This document shows, piece by piece, positions 34,301 through 42,073 of a DNA stretch of 64,000 nucleotides (position 1 is its first letter; every line of letters begins with the position of its first letter). This stretch comes from Clostridium sp. (GTDB lineage Bacteria; Bacteroidota; Bacteroidia; Bacteroidales; Bacteroidaceae): contig JAMPGY010000003.1 of assembly GCA_023663705.1 (NCBI GenBank), forward strand, positions 152,740 to 216,739, given 5' to 3'. Below the pieces are notes generated by a model, which was not told the origin of the DNA, did not search any database, and worked only from the letters and a program-made list of their open reading frames with translations. The translations under genes and the position numbers were made by a program.

Positions 34301-34600
34301 ATGCTACATCACGAAACAGTGCATACGATGTTTTCCAAACTGATGGAACGCTTCGACAGGATGGAGAGAGCGTTCGAGCGGATGAACAAGCTCAAGGATT
34401 GTCTTGACGGTGACACGTTGCTCGACAACTACGACCTGTGCCGTCTGCTCGGTGTCACAAAGCGGACACTCGCACGCTACCGGCAGAAGAAGCTCATACG
34501 CTACTACATGATAGACGGACGCACATATTACAAGGCGTCCGAGATGCAGGAGTTCCTACAGATGAAAGGGAAATCGATGCCGTTGGCCGTGAGCCGCTGA
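34301..34600 (+). CDS. Excisionase-like HTH protein 1
   Basis: A 99-residue protein. A helical N-terminus (KLMERFDRMERAFERMNK) is followed by a MerR/excisionase winged helix: NYDLCRLLGVTKRTLARYRQ, then LIRYYMIDGRTYYKASEMQE. It is the first of three tandem paralogs with the same layout. In CTnDOT small HTH proteins (Xis2c, Xis2d) near the integrase drive excision and activate tra genes, so a similar role is likely. Confidence 0.85.
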   Translation: MLHHETVHTMFSKLMERFDRMERAFERMNKLKDCLDGDTLLDNYDLCRLLGVTKRTLARYRQKKLIRYYMIDGRTYYKASEMQEFLQMKGKSMPLAVSR

Positions 34601-34632
34601 ATCCTTATGTGCAATACAAAAAAACTCGAATC

Positions 34633-34926
34633 ATGGAAATAATCAGCATGGACATCCGTACATTCGACTCCCTTTTCAGCCGCATCAGGGAAATCGAGGA
34701 ACAATCCGCCGGCCTGAGCCGGAAACATCAGGACATAGGTCTGAAACGATGGCTTGACAACGAGGATGTGTGCAACATCCTCGGCATATCCAAACGCACG
34801 TTGCAGACATACCGCGACAAGGGGCTTCTGCCGTTCAGCCGCATCCGCAACAAGCTCTTCTACCGTCCTGACGACATCGAGCGCCTACTGCAATCATCGT
34901 ACCACCCAAATACCTCACAGCTATGA
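34633..34926 (+). CDS. Excisionase-like HTH protein 2
   Basis: A 97-residue protein from MEIISMDIRTFDSLFSRI. Same architecture as its neighbours: helical N-terminus, then NEDVCNILGISKRTLQTYRD and LLPFSRIRNKLFYRPDDIER. The stop overlaps the start of the third copy (ATGA). Probably one operon of three. Confidence 0.85.
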   Translation: MEIISMDIRTFDSLFSRIREIEEQSAGLSRKHQDIGLKRWLDNEDVCNILGISKRTLQTYRDKGLLPFSRIRNKLFYRPDDIERLLQSSYHPNTSQL

Positions 34927-35234
34927 GCCATTATTTCATTGACAGGCACGATCCGCGCGTAACCGACCTGCTGCGCCGTCTCGCAAACATCGGGCAGACG
35001 CTCGAAAATGTAGAGAAAGTGAGCCGGCACGTGTTCAGGGGCGACCGTTTCATGACCGATGACGAACTGTCGCGTATGCTCAAAATCAGCCGGCGCACGT
35101 TGCAGGAGTACCGCACGGCCCGCCTGATACCGTATTATCTCATACAGGGAAAGGCCCTGTACCGTGAATCGGAAATCCAGAGCCTTCTGGAAAAGGCACA
35201 CCGGAAATGTGCCGAGGAACAGAGCTGGGTCTGA
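34923..35234 (+). CDS. Excisionase-like HTH protein 3
   Basis: A 103-residue protein. It has DDELSRMLKISRRTLQEYRT and LIPYYLIQGKALYRESEIQS, parallel to the two preceding proteins. It faces the integrase gene, with 33 nt between the stops, so the excision module is compact. Which copy is the directionality factor cannot be told. Confidence 0.85.
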   Translation: MSHYFIDRHDPRVTDLLRRLANIGQTLENVEKVSRHVFRGDRFMTDDELSRMLKISRRTLQEYRTARLIPYYLIQGKALYRESEIQSLLEKAHRKCAEEQSWV

Positions 35235-35267
35235 CATTTGCACATGACTCAGGAAAGGCGGCGGTGG

Positions 35268-36590
35268 CTATATGCCATCCGCCGTCTTTGTCATGAAACT
35301 GATTCTGCGGGTCTTTTTCATTTCCGTGTCCCGGCTTTCGTCCATGAGCGCCACACCGCTGTCAGATGTCCGCTCACGCAGACGCTTCATGTCCTCGTCA
35401 ACCTTGCGGTCGGTCACACGGGCGTAGATTTGTGTCGTTGTCACGCTTTTGTGTCCCATCATCCGGCTGACAGTCTCTATCGGCACACCCATCGACAGTG
35501 TGATGTGTGTCCCAAAGTTATGCCTCGCCTTATGGAAGGTCATGTGGAAACCGTATTCCTCGCCGAGCCGCCTTGTGAGCCGTATCAGATGATTGCGGCA
35601 ATACAGGTTGAAAATCTTTCCGTCCTGTCTCTCGTAGCGGTATTTCTCGATAATACGCATCGGGATGTCAAGAAGGCGCACAGCGCACCTGCTGCCTGTC
35701 TTCTGCCTGTCTATATGTATCCACCATGAGCCGTCGGAAGCCTGTGATATGTCATTTTCCGAGAGACGTTTCAAATCGGCGTATGCCAGCCCTGTGAACG
35801 TTGAGAAGATGAACCAGTCACGCACCCGCTGGAGATTGGGGCTGTCAATCTGTTTCTCCATAAGGATTTTCAAATCCTCCAGCCGCATATGCCGGCTCTT
35901 ACGGCGTGGCAACGGCGGGTGCAGCCTCGCATAAGGGTCACGTCTCAATGTTCCCTGGCTGACGGCGCGCATGGTCATTTTCTTCAGACGGTACAGATGC
36001 TCATGTACGGATTTCGGCTTCAGCCCGCGGTCAGAGCCGAGGAACACCTCGAAACCGTCATAGAAGGTCTTGTCGAGCGCACGCAGCGGGATGTCCTCCA
36101 CGCCCAGCTTGCCGTTCACGTATGCCGCCAGGTGCCGGTATGAGTTAAGGTAGCTGGCGTATGACTCTTTCGTGCGGTCAATACCCACACGCTTCTGGAA
36201 TTCCCCGTTGTGCTCCCGAAACAGGGCCAGCAGAGTGGACGGCTTGCGCCCGATTCCCTTCATGGCGTTCTTCACAAGCTCGGCGGTCACAAAGCCGAGG
36301 CTATGTCTGATTTCCTCGTAATGTGCCGTTATGTCCGCTGTAAGCGAGTCTATCGCCCGGTTCACCGTCACGGCGTTGGTACTGCGCCCGTCGGCACGTC
36401 CTTTCTCAGGATTCCAGATGCCGGGGTTGACAGACACCTTTGTGCCGATCTGCTCCCATTCCGCGTCTATGCTGATTTTGCAGAGAAGCTGGCAGGTCCC
36501 GTCCCTGCGGGTCTTGGTTCGGTTGATGTAGAAGAGTATGGCGAATGTACTGCGCCGTCTTGGTGCATCGTTGTCCTTATTCTTTTTCAT
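35268..36590 (-). CDS. Tyrosine recombinase (ICE integrase 1)
   Basis: A 440-residue protein. The N-terminal arm-binding domain is of the Bacteroidetes type (TFAILFYINRTKTRRDGTCQ), followed by a SAM-like domain and a catalytic domain. His-x2-Arg is in FHKARHNFGTH, His in MMGHKSVTTTQIYARV, and Tyr in the same stretch. The position of the first catalytic Arg is Ala (FTGLAYADLKRL), as in IntDOT-type recombinases where another residue replaces it. A second integrase gene lies 23 nt upstream on the same strand. Confidence 0.92.
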   Translation of the reverse strand: MKKNKDNDAPRRRSTFAILFYINRTKTRRDGTCQLLCKISIDAEWEQIGTKVSVNPGIWNPEKGRADGRSTNAVTVNRAIDSLTADITAHYEEIRHSLGFVTAELVKNAMKGIGRKPSTLLALFREHNGEFQKRVGIDRTKESYASYLNSYRHLAAYVNGKLGVEDIPLRALDKTFYDGFEVFLGSDRGLKPKSVHEHLYRLKKMTMRAVSQGTLRRDPYARLHPPLPRRKSRHMRLEDLKILMEKQIDSPNLQRVRDWFIFSTFTGLAYADLKRLSENDISQASDGSWWIHIDRQKTGSRCAVRLLDIPMRIIEKYRYERQDGKIFNLYCRNHLIRLTRRLGEEYGFHMTFHKARHNFGTHITLSMGVPIETVSRMMGHKSVTTTQIYARVTDRKVDEDMKRLRERTSDSGVALMDESRDTEMKKTRRISFMTKTADGI

Positions 36591-36613
36591 ATCGTTGCTT
36601 TTTAAGGAGGTTG

Positions 36614-37858
36614 TCAGATGGACACTGAGAAACGCGATGCTATCCGCCCGTCAAGGTTCACAGTGTCAGTATTTATTTTATCATCAGTAACTTTTGCGTA
36701 GATCTGTGTGGTTGTAATCCGGTTGTGGCCGAGCATGCGGCTGACGGTTTCCAACGGCACGCCATGCGCCAGCGTCACTTCCGTGGCGTAAGTGTGCCGC
36801 CCGCAGTGAAAGACCAGCCGGCACTCAATCCCGCATATCTCCGCGATGCGCTTCAGATGGAGGTTCAACGTGGAGTTGCTGTACATCGGAAGCAGTTTCC
36901 CGCCGGATGCCACGCCCCTGTATTTCTCAATAATCCGCAGTGGAATCTCGAGCAGTGGAATCTCGTAATCCACTTTTGTCTTCTTGCGCGAGGACTTTAT
37001 CCATACGGTGCCATCCTCGGCGGCCTCAAGGTTTTCTTCCGTCAGCAGGCATAAGTCTCCATAAGGGATGCCTGTGTAGCAGGAGAACAGGAACAGATCC
37101 CTGACAAGATACAGGCGGCTCTCATGCAGCGGAGTGGTCATCAGCCGTTGAAGCTCATCAGACGACAGATGTCTGCGCCCGCGTTTTGCTTTCTCGACCT
37201 CGAAGCCTGCGAATGGATTGGCTGTGATGATACCGTCGGTGATTGCCTCCGAAACAATCATTTTGAGACGGACTATATGGAACGCCACAGTCGAGACTGC
37301 GAGCTTGCGTCCTGTTCGGAGGTATAGATCGTATCTGTCTATGAATGAACGGTCGATAGCCGTGAAAGGTATGTCCGACAGCTGATATTCCGATGTCAGG
37401 AACTCCGACAGGCACTTCCGGCTGTACCGGTATGCTTTCAGGGTCTTGAGCACCCGGTTCACACCGACCCGCTTGGCGAAGTTTGCAAGAAACTTGTCGA
37501 AATAATCCAGCAATGTCTCTTGGCCGGATGCCATCCCCTGGATATGGCATTTCACATCTTCAGCCGATACACGCATATGCACTGCCGACAGCTCCTGATA
37601 AACGGAGAGTGCCGCGGCCCTTATTTCATCAAGCCTGCGGTTTATCTGCTGCGACGCCATGCTCTTACCGGTGGCTCGTCCCAGCATCCAAGCTTTCGGC
37701 GAGGCCGTCAGCTTGGCACTGAATGCCGCTTCCGAGTATCTGCCGACATTTATGCGGCCCATCACCGGACACAGACCGTCATCGGTCATCTCGCTCTTTT
37801 TGAGGTAGAACGAAACCTTTAAGCCGTTCTCTTTCATAACTCTATTAGCCATTTGCAA
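36614..37858 (-). CDS. Tyrosine recombinase (ICE integrase 2)
   Basis: A 414-residue protein of the same family as its downstream neighbour. It has KVSFYLKKSEMTDDGLCPVM at the N-terminus, catalytic His-x2-Arg in FHCGRHTYATE and His/Tyr in MLGHNRITTTQIYAKV. The first Arg position is Pro (CYTGIPYGDLCLL). A start at codon 3 or 6 is possible. It is the outermost gene of the ICE, next to chromosomal metA. Two tandem recombinases suggest they act together or that one arose by duplication. Confidence 0.92.
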   Translation of the reverse strand: MQMANRVMKENGLKVSFYLKKSEMTDDGLCPVMGRINVGRYSEAAFSAKLTASPKAWMLGRATGKSMASQQINRRLDEIRAAALSVYQELSAVHMRVSAEDVKCHIQGMASGQETLLDYFDKFLANFAKRVGVNRVLKTLKAYRYSRKCLSEFLTSEYQLSDIPFTAIDRSFIDRYDLYLRTGRKLAVSTVAFHIVRLKMIVSEAITDGIITANPFAGFEVEKAKRGRRHLSSDELQRLMTTPLHESRLYLVRDLFLFSCYTGIPYGDLCLLTEENLEAAEDGTVWIKSSRKKTKVDYEIPLLEIPLRIIEKYRGVASGGKLLPMYSNSTLNLHLKRIAEICGIECRLVFHCGRHTYATEVTLAHGVPLETVSRMLGHNRITTTQIYAKVTDDKINTDTVNLDGRIASRFSVSI

Positions 37859-38231
37859 AATTAACTGTTATAGAGTTATTTAGCAGCGTGCAAAATATAG
37901 CGGAACCAGGAATAGGAAACCACGCTGCCGCTTTTGGACCTGTATTTTTCCTCTTACAGGAAAAAATAGCTAAATTTGCATCAGCAAAATGGCAGACAAG
38001 CGGATACAGGGTATCGTCCCCCGGTTGTTCAGACATTGGCAGAGCACGTCAACAAGCCCCGTTTCCGGCCATCTAAAAGGCAACGGATAAGTAGCGATTC
38101 AATCGCCTAACCCTTCCAAAACCCGCAAAATGCTCCGGAAGAAGCCCATGGACGAACAACGCCGATTGCTCCTAACAACCAACACATTACTTTATTTCCC
38201 AATCCATTGCCCAAATCTCGCGAATTCTATT
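37859..38231. other. Likely ICE right-end/chromosome junction region
   Basis: It has inverted repeats CAGCGTG/CACGCTG (about 37886 and 37919) and TTTTTCCT/AGGAAAAA (about 37944-37965), and a TAAATTTGC box (37971-37979) resembling both a -7 element and the GTAnnTTTGC core used by CTnDOT. The junction itself cannot be fixed without the left end. Confidence 0.4.
37989..38090 (+). CDS. Possible 33-residue peptide at the ICE right end
   Basis: The ATG lies 10 nt after a TAAATTTG box and reads MADKRIQGIVPRLFRHWQST, then stops at 38088. The box placement would make it nearly leaderless. It may be a gene fragment cut by integration. No family recognised. Confidence 0.2.
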   Translation: MADKRIQGIVPRLFRHWQSTSTSPVSGHLKGNG

Positions 38232-38306
38232 TATCTTTGCAGTATATAAGGGCGATGGTTGTCCGATGCGGTCAACCACGACTCCAACCGATAACCCCTA
38301 CACTGT
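38232..38306 (+). promoter_or_regulatory. metA promoter and structured leader
   Basis: -7 box TATCTTTG is at 38232-38239. The leader of about 60 nt starts with a hairpin TGGTTG-T-CCG-ATG-CGG-T-CAACCA (38256-38278). GGG at 38250-38252 could pair with CCCC near 38292-38296, a possible pseudoknot. It could sense a sulfur metabolite, but I see no match to a SAM riboswitch I know. Confidence 0.4.
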
Positions 38307-39224
38307 ATGCCATTAACATTACCAGACCGCTTGCCGGCCATCAGCCTACTGAAGGAAGAGAACATCTTTGTGATGGACAATTCACGTGCCTCGTCACAGG
38401 ACATACGCCCGCTGAAGATTGTTGTCCTCAACCTGATGCCCCTTAAGATTACTACAGAGACAGACCTTGTGCGCCTTTTGTCCAATACTCCTCTGCAGAT
38501 CGAAGTCTCTTTTATGAAGGTGAAAGGACACACCTCAAAAAACACGCCGGTGGAACACATGAAGGCTTTCTACAAGGATTTTGAAAGCATGCGTGGAGAG
38601 CGCTTTGACGGTATGATCATCACAGGTGCTCCGGTAGAGCATCTGGAATATGATCAGGTGACCTATTGGGACGAGATAACCGAGATATTTGATTGGGCAC
38701 GCACCCATGTTACCTCCACGCTCTACATTTGTTGGGCCGCCCAAGCCGGACTATACCATCACTATGGGGTACCCAAACATGCGCTATCGACCAAGATGTT
38801 TGGCATTTTTCGTCAACGTGCGTTGAACCCCAGTCTGCCTATATTCCGTGGTTTTGACGACGAATTTTTCATGCCTCACAGTCGTCACACGGAGTTGCGA
38901 CGCGAAGATATCCTGCGGGTGCCTGATTTACAGTTGGTCGCCGAATCTGACGATTCAGGAGTAGGTATTGTTATGGCGCGTGGAGGGCGTGAAATTTTTG
39001 TCACAGGGCATTCCGAGTACTCTCCGTTGACACTTGATACCGAGTATCGCCGCGATTTGGACAAAGGGTTGCCCATAGCCATGCCACGTAATTACTATCG
39101 CGAAGACAATCCGGCCCTTGGTCCCAAGGTGACGTGGCGTGCTCATGGCAATCTACTCTTTTCCAATTGGCTAAACTACTATGTATATCAGGAGACTCCC
39201 TATGATATCAACACGATAAGATGA
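38307..39224 (+). CDS. metA: Homoserine O-acyltransferase (MetA)
   Basis: A 305-residue protein. N-terminus MPLTLPDRLPAISLLKEENI, PLKIVVLNLMPLKITTETD, the acyl-enzyme Cys in LYICWAAQAGLYHHYG, and the His/Glu pair in VTGHSEYSP. This is a full-length MetA, which acylates homoserine with succinyl- or acetyl-CoA in the first step of methionine synthesis. The acyl donor cannot be decided from sequence here. Its stop overlaps the start of the U32 gene (ATGA). Confidence 0.97.
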   Translation: MPLTLPDRLPAISLLKEENIFVMDNSRASSQDIRPLKIVVLNLMPLKITTETDLVRLLSNTPLQIEVSFMKVKGHTSKNTPVEHMKAFYKDFESMRGERFDGMIITGAPVEHLEYDQVTYWDEITEIFDWARTHVTSTLYICWAAQAGLYHHYGVPKHALSTKMFGIFRQRALNPSLPIFRGFDDEFFMPHSRHTELRREDILRVPDLQLVAESDDSGVGIVMARGGREIFVTGHSEYSPLTLDTEYRRDLDKGLPIAMPRNYYREDNPALGPKVTWRAHGNLLFSNWLNYYVYQETPYDINTIR

Positions 39225-41068
39225 TGAAGCAAAGGAAGATAGAACTGTTGGCTCCGGCCAAGAATATCGCTTGTGGCATTGCGGCCATAGACCATGGTGC
39301 TGATGCCGTCTATATCGGTGCGCAACGCTTTGGAGCAAGGGCAGCAGCTGGTAACAGTGTGGACGATATCGCACGTCTTGTGGAGTATGCTCATCTTTAC
39401 CGTGTCCGTGCGTATGTGACGGTAAATACCATCCTTCGCGATGATGAATTAGCTGATACGGAGCGTTTGATCTGGGATTTGTATCGTGTGGGTGTGGATG
39501 CTCTCATCGTGCAGGATATGGCGCTGATGAGGCTTAATCTTCCGCCCATTCCTCTGCATGCCAGCACGCAAATGGACAACTGCACGCCGGATAAGGTGGC
39601 TTTTCTGCAGCGGATGGGATTTCGTCAGGTGGTGTTGGCTCGCGAACTCTCGCTGGATGAAATACGTCGCATTCACGAAGCGTGTACCGTTCCGTTGGAG
39701 GTTTTTGTTCACGGTGCGCTCTGTGTGAGCTACAGCGGGCGGTGTTATGTATCACAACATTGTTTCGGCCGCAGTGCTAACCGTGGAGAGTGTGCACAAT
39801 TCTGCCGCCTGAAGTTTGACTTGGAAGATAGCAAAGGTTATGTGATAGAGCGCGGCAAGCATCTGCTCTCGCTTAAGGACATGAACCGCAGTGATGAATT
39901 GGAAGCCATGCTGGATGCAGGGGTCAGTTCGTTGAAGATAGAGGGGCGATTGAAGGATGTGTCGTATGTGAAAAATGTTACGGCTTTCTATCGTAGACGT
40001 TTAGATGCCATACTACGTCGCAGGCCGGAATATGCGAAAGCCTCTTCGGGCACCGTCTCCACAACTTTCACTCCGCAGCTCGACAAGAGTTTTAATAGGG
40101 GATTCACAACCTATTTTCTGCACGGTCGCAAAGCGGATATCAGTTCGTTCAATACCCCTAAATCGTTGGGCGAAGAGGTAGGGACGGTAAAGGAATCACG
40201 GGGCAGGCAACTGACGATAGCCGGTGTGAAAAGCTTTGCTAATGGAGATGGCCTGTGCTATATAGATGATAAAGGAGAACTCCAGGGATTTCGTGTGAAT
40301 AGGGTGGAAAATAACAAGTTATTCCTGTCAAATCCTCTAAATGTCCGCCCCCGTACCCGCTTGTATCGTAACTTCGATCAGGATTTTGAACGACTGCTTG
40401 CTCGTCCGTCTGCTGACCGTCGGATCGCTCTGCGTTGGACTTTGGAGGAGATTGATCGTGGCTTTGCTCTGACTGCGGAGGACGAAGATGGGGTGAGTGC
40501 TACTATGGTGTTTGACATAGAAAAGCAGGTAGCCGAGAAGCCGCAGCAGGAAAACATACGATTCCAATTGTGTAAGCTGGGGAATACTCCGTTTGAAGCC
40601 ACTGAGGTCGATATACGTTGGGAGACCGACCGTTTTCTGCCCTCGTCGGTGTTGGCCGAATGGCGCCGTCAGACCGTGGAGGCATTGCTTGGTGCACGCC
40701 GTGCCAATTATCCACAGGAACGTGCTCCACGCCTGTCGGAGGTTCCGCAGGACGACTTTTATGCCGGAAAGCGATTGACATATCAGGCCAATGTGATGAA
40801 CCGCGAAGCAGAAGTTTTCTATAAGGGGATGGGAGTACTTGATGTGGCGCCCGCCTTTGAATGCAAGGAACCGTGCGATGCCGCATTGATGACGTGTCGT
40901 CACTGTCTGCGTTATAGCTTGGGGTGGTGTTCGAAACATTCTCATGAGCGTTCTCCATATCGTGAACCTTACTATTTGGTGTCGGCTGACGGGCGGCGCT
41001 TCCGTTTGGAGTTCGATTGCCGCAACTGTTGTATGAAGGTATATGCTGATGAGGGAAAAGAGGTGTAA
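39221..41068 (+). CDS. U32-family peptidase/tRNA-rRNA hydroxylation-type protein
   Basis: A 615-residue protein. The U32 domain has IELLAPAKNIACGIAAIDHG, DAVYIGAQRFGARAAAGN, FVHGALCVSYSGRCYVSQ and a Cys cluster (CFGRSANRGECAQFCR) that in this family binds an Fe-S cluster. The C-terminal third ends in another Cys-rich segment (MTCRHCLRYSLGWCSKH and FDCRNCCMKVY). Homologs TrhP and RlhA hydroxylate tRNA and rRNA bases in E. coli, so RNA modification is more likely than proteolysis. Coupled to metA. Confidence 0.92.
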   Translation: MMKQRKIELLAPAKNIACGIAAIDHGADAVYIGAQRFGARAAAGNSVDDIARLVEYAHLYRVRAYVTVNTILRDDELADTERLIWDLYRVGVDALIVQDMALMRLNLPPIPLHASTQMDNCTPDKVAFLQRMGFRQVVLARELSLDEIRRIHEACTVPLEVFVHGALCVSYSGRCYVSQHCFGRSANRGECAQFCRLKFDLEDSKGYVIERGKHLLSLKDMNRSDELEAMLDAGVSSLKIEGRLKDVSYVKNVTAFYRRRLDAILRRRPEYAKASSGTVSTTFTPQLDKSFNRGFTTYFLHGRKADISSFNTPKSLGEEVGTVKESRGRQLTIAGVKSFANGDGLCYIDDKGELQGFRVNRVENNKLFLSNPLNVRPRTRLYRNFDQDFERLLARPSADRRIALRWTLEEIDRGFALTAEDEDGVSATMVFDIEKQVAEKPQQENIRFQLCKLGNTPFEATEVDIRWETDRFLPSSVLAEWRRQTVEALLGARRANYPQERAPRLSEVPQDDFYAGKRLTYQANVMNREAEVFYKGMGVLDVAPAFECKEPCDAALMTCRHCLRYSLGWCSKHSHERSPYREPYYLVSADGRRFRLEFDCRNCCMKVYADEGKEV

Positions 41069-41078
41069 GGTGCGAATT

Positions 41079-42062
41079 ATGTGTCAGCTGTGGATCACGG
41101 TGATGGTGGCGTGTATGTGTTGTACATCATGTTACAACTCCACCAATCGTATCAATGACCAATGGGATCTGACAGAAGAGGGATTCGATTCGCTCGACTT
41201 TGCTACCACACATCATTACAGTCAGAATTTCAATTTCCTGGTAGGGGAAGATTCCGTGTTGCTTCTGTCGGGTGACCCGTCGGTCGATTGGCTTGCCGAC
41301 ACTACGGATTGTGCTGTGGTGTATGCTGGAGACAGATTGGTTGTGGCGGATATATGGGTGATTCCTTCGGACACGGTGGACAGCGTGTGGGTGAAAGTGG
41401 CGCGCGACCAGCAGACCATGGGGTGGATGCACGAGAATGCTTTGCTGGACGCCGTGATGCCCGATGACCCGATTTCTCAGTTTATATACACGTTTAGTGA
41501 TGTGCATCTGATTTATTTTCTGTTGTTTCTTGGGGTGTTCCTGATGCTTTACTTTATCTATCGCATCCGTAGGAAACGTTTCCGGATGGTGCACTTCGAC
41601 GATATCGGCAGCTGTTATCCCACACTGTTGTGTTTGACCCTTTCGGCTTCTGCTGTGCTTTATTCCAGCATACAAATGTTCATGCCCCATGTATGGATGG
41701 AGTTTTATTTTCATCCCACGCTCAATCCTTTTGAATTGTCTTCGGTGATGGCTTGGTTTATTACTTCGGTATGGCTTATCGTGTTATTGGCCCTGGCTAC
41801 TGTCGACGATGTGCTCCGTCAGTTGGCGCCTACAGCCTCATTGCTCTATTTCTTGTCATTATTGGGGGTGTGTATTCTATGTTATCTCTTCTTTTCGGCA
41901 GCCACATTGTATTATGTGGGTTATCCTTGTCTGTTGATTTATGCAGTCTGGGCACTGCATAAATACTATCGCAATGGCCGTTGCCGTTTCCGATGTGGTT
42001 ATTGTGGAGTCAAATTGCGCGGCAAGGGACGTTGTCCCCGTTGTGGAGCGATAAACGAATGA
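41079..42062 (+). CDS. Membrane lipoprotein with C-terminal zinc ribbon
   Basis: A 327-residue protein from MCQLWITVMVACMCC. A lipobox-like CCTSC suggests lipidation. Residues 20-145 are extracytoplasmic with an SH3-like look (AVVYAGDRLVVADIWVIPSD). About four membrane segments follow (for example LIYFLLFLGVFLMLYFIY), and a C-terminal zinc ribbon (CGYCGVKLRGKGRCPRCG) faces the cytoplasm. The combination is common in Bacteroidales but has no assigned function. It starts 10 nt after the U32 gene. Confidence 0.75.
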   Translation: MCQLWITVMVACMCCTSCYNSTNRINDQWDLTEEGFDSLDFATTHHYSQNFNFLVGEDSVLLLSGDPSVDWLADTTDCAVVYAGDRLVVADIWVIPSDTVDSVWVKVARDQQTMGWMHENALLDAVMPDDPISQFIYTFSDVHLIYFLLFLGVFLMLYFIYRIRRKRFRMVHFDDIGSCYPTLLCLTLSASAVLYSSIQMFMPHVWMEFYFHPTLNPFELSSVMAWFITSVWLIVLLALATVDDVLRQLAPTASLLYFLSLLGVCILCYLFFSAATLYYVGYPCLLIYAVWALHKYYRNGRCRFRCGYCGVKLRGKGRCPRCGAINE

Positions 42063-42073
42063 CTCTATTTGCG

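Larger units (their letters stand above)
12961..37858. mobile_element. Part of an integrative and conjugative element (CTn-like ICE)
   Basis: This span has the backbone of a Bacteroidales ICE: DUF3945 and DUF4099 proteins, TopB-type topoisomerase (interrupted), PRTRC cassette, RteA/RteB-like regulators, excisionase-like HTH genes and two integrases at the right end beside chromosomal metA. The relaxase, coupling protein and tra genes are absent and should lie to the left of the window or be lost. Exact ends are not resolved. The coordinates given are the outermost clearly ICE-type genes. The catalase, fimbriae and AbiE genes to the left could be cargo or chromosome. Confidence 0.75.

Noticed and set aside
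10000..38000. Exact attachment sites of the large ICE
   Set aside because: I compared the right end (37859-38000) with the gap at 12.0-12.9 kb and the window start and found no convincing shared core longer than chance, so no att pair is claimed.
38240..38306. SAM-II or SAM-I riboswitch before metA
   Set aside because: The leader is structured but I could not match the conserved nucleotides of known SAM riboswitches, so it is left as an unnamed candidate.
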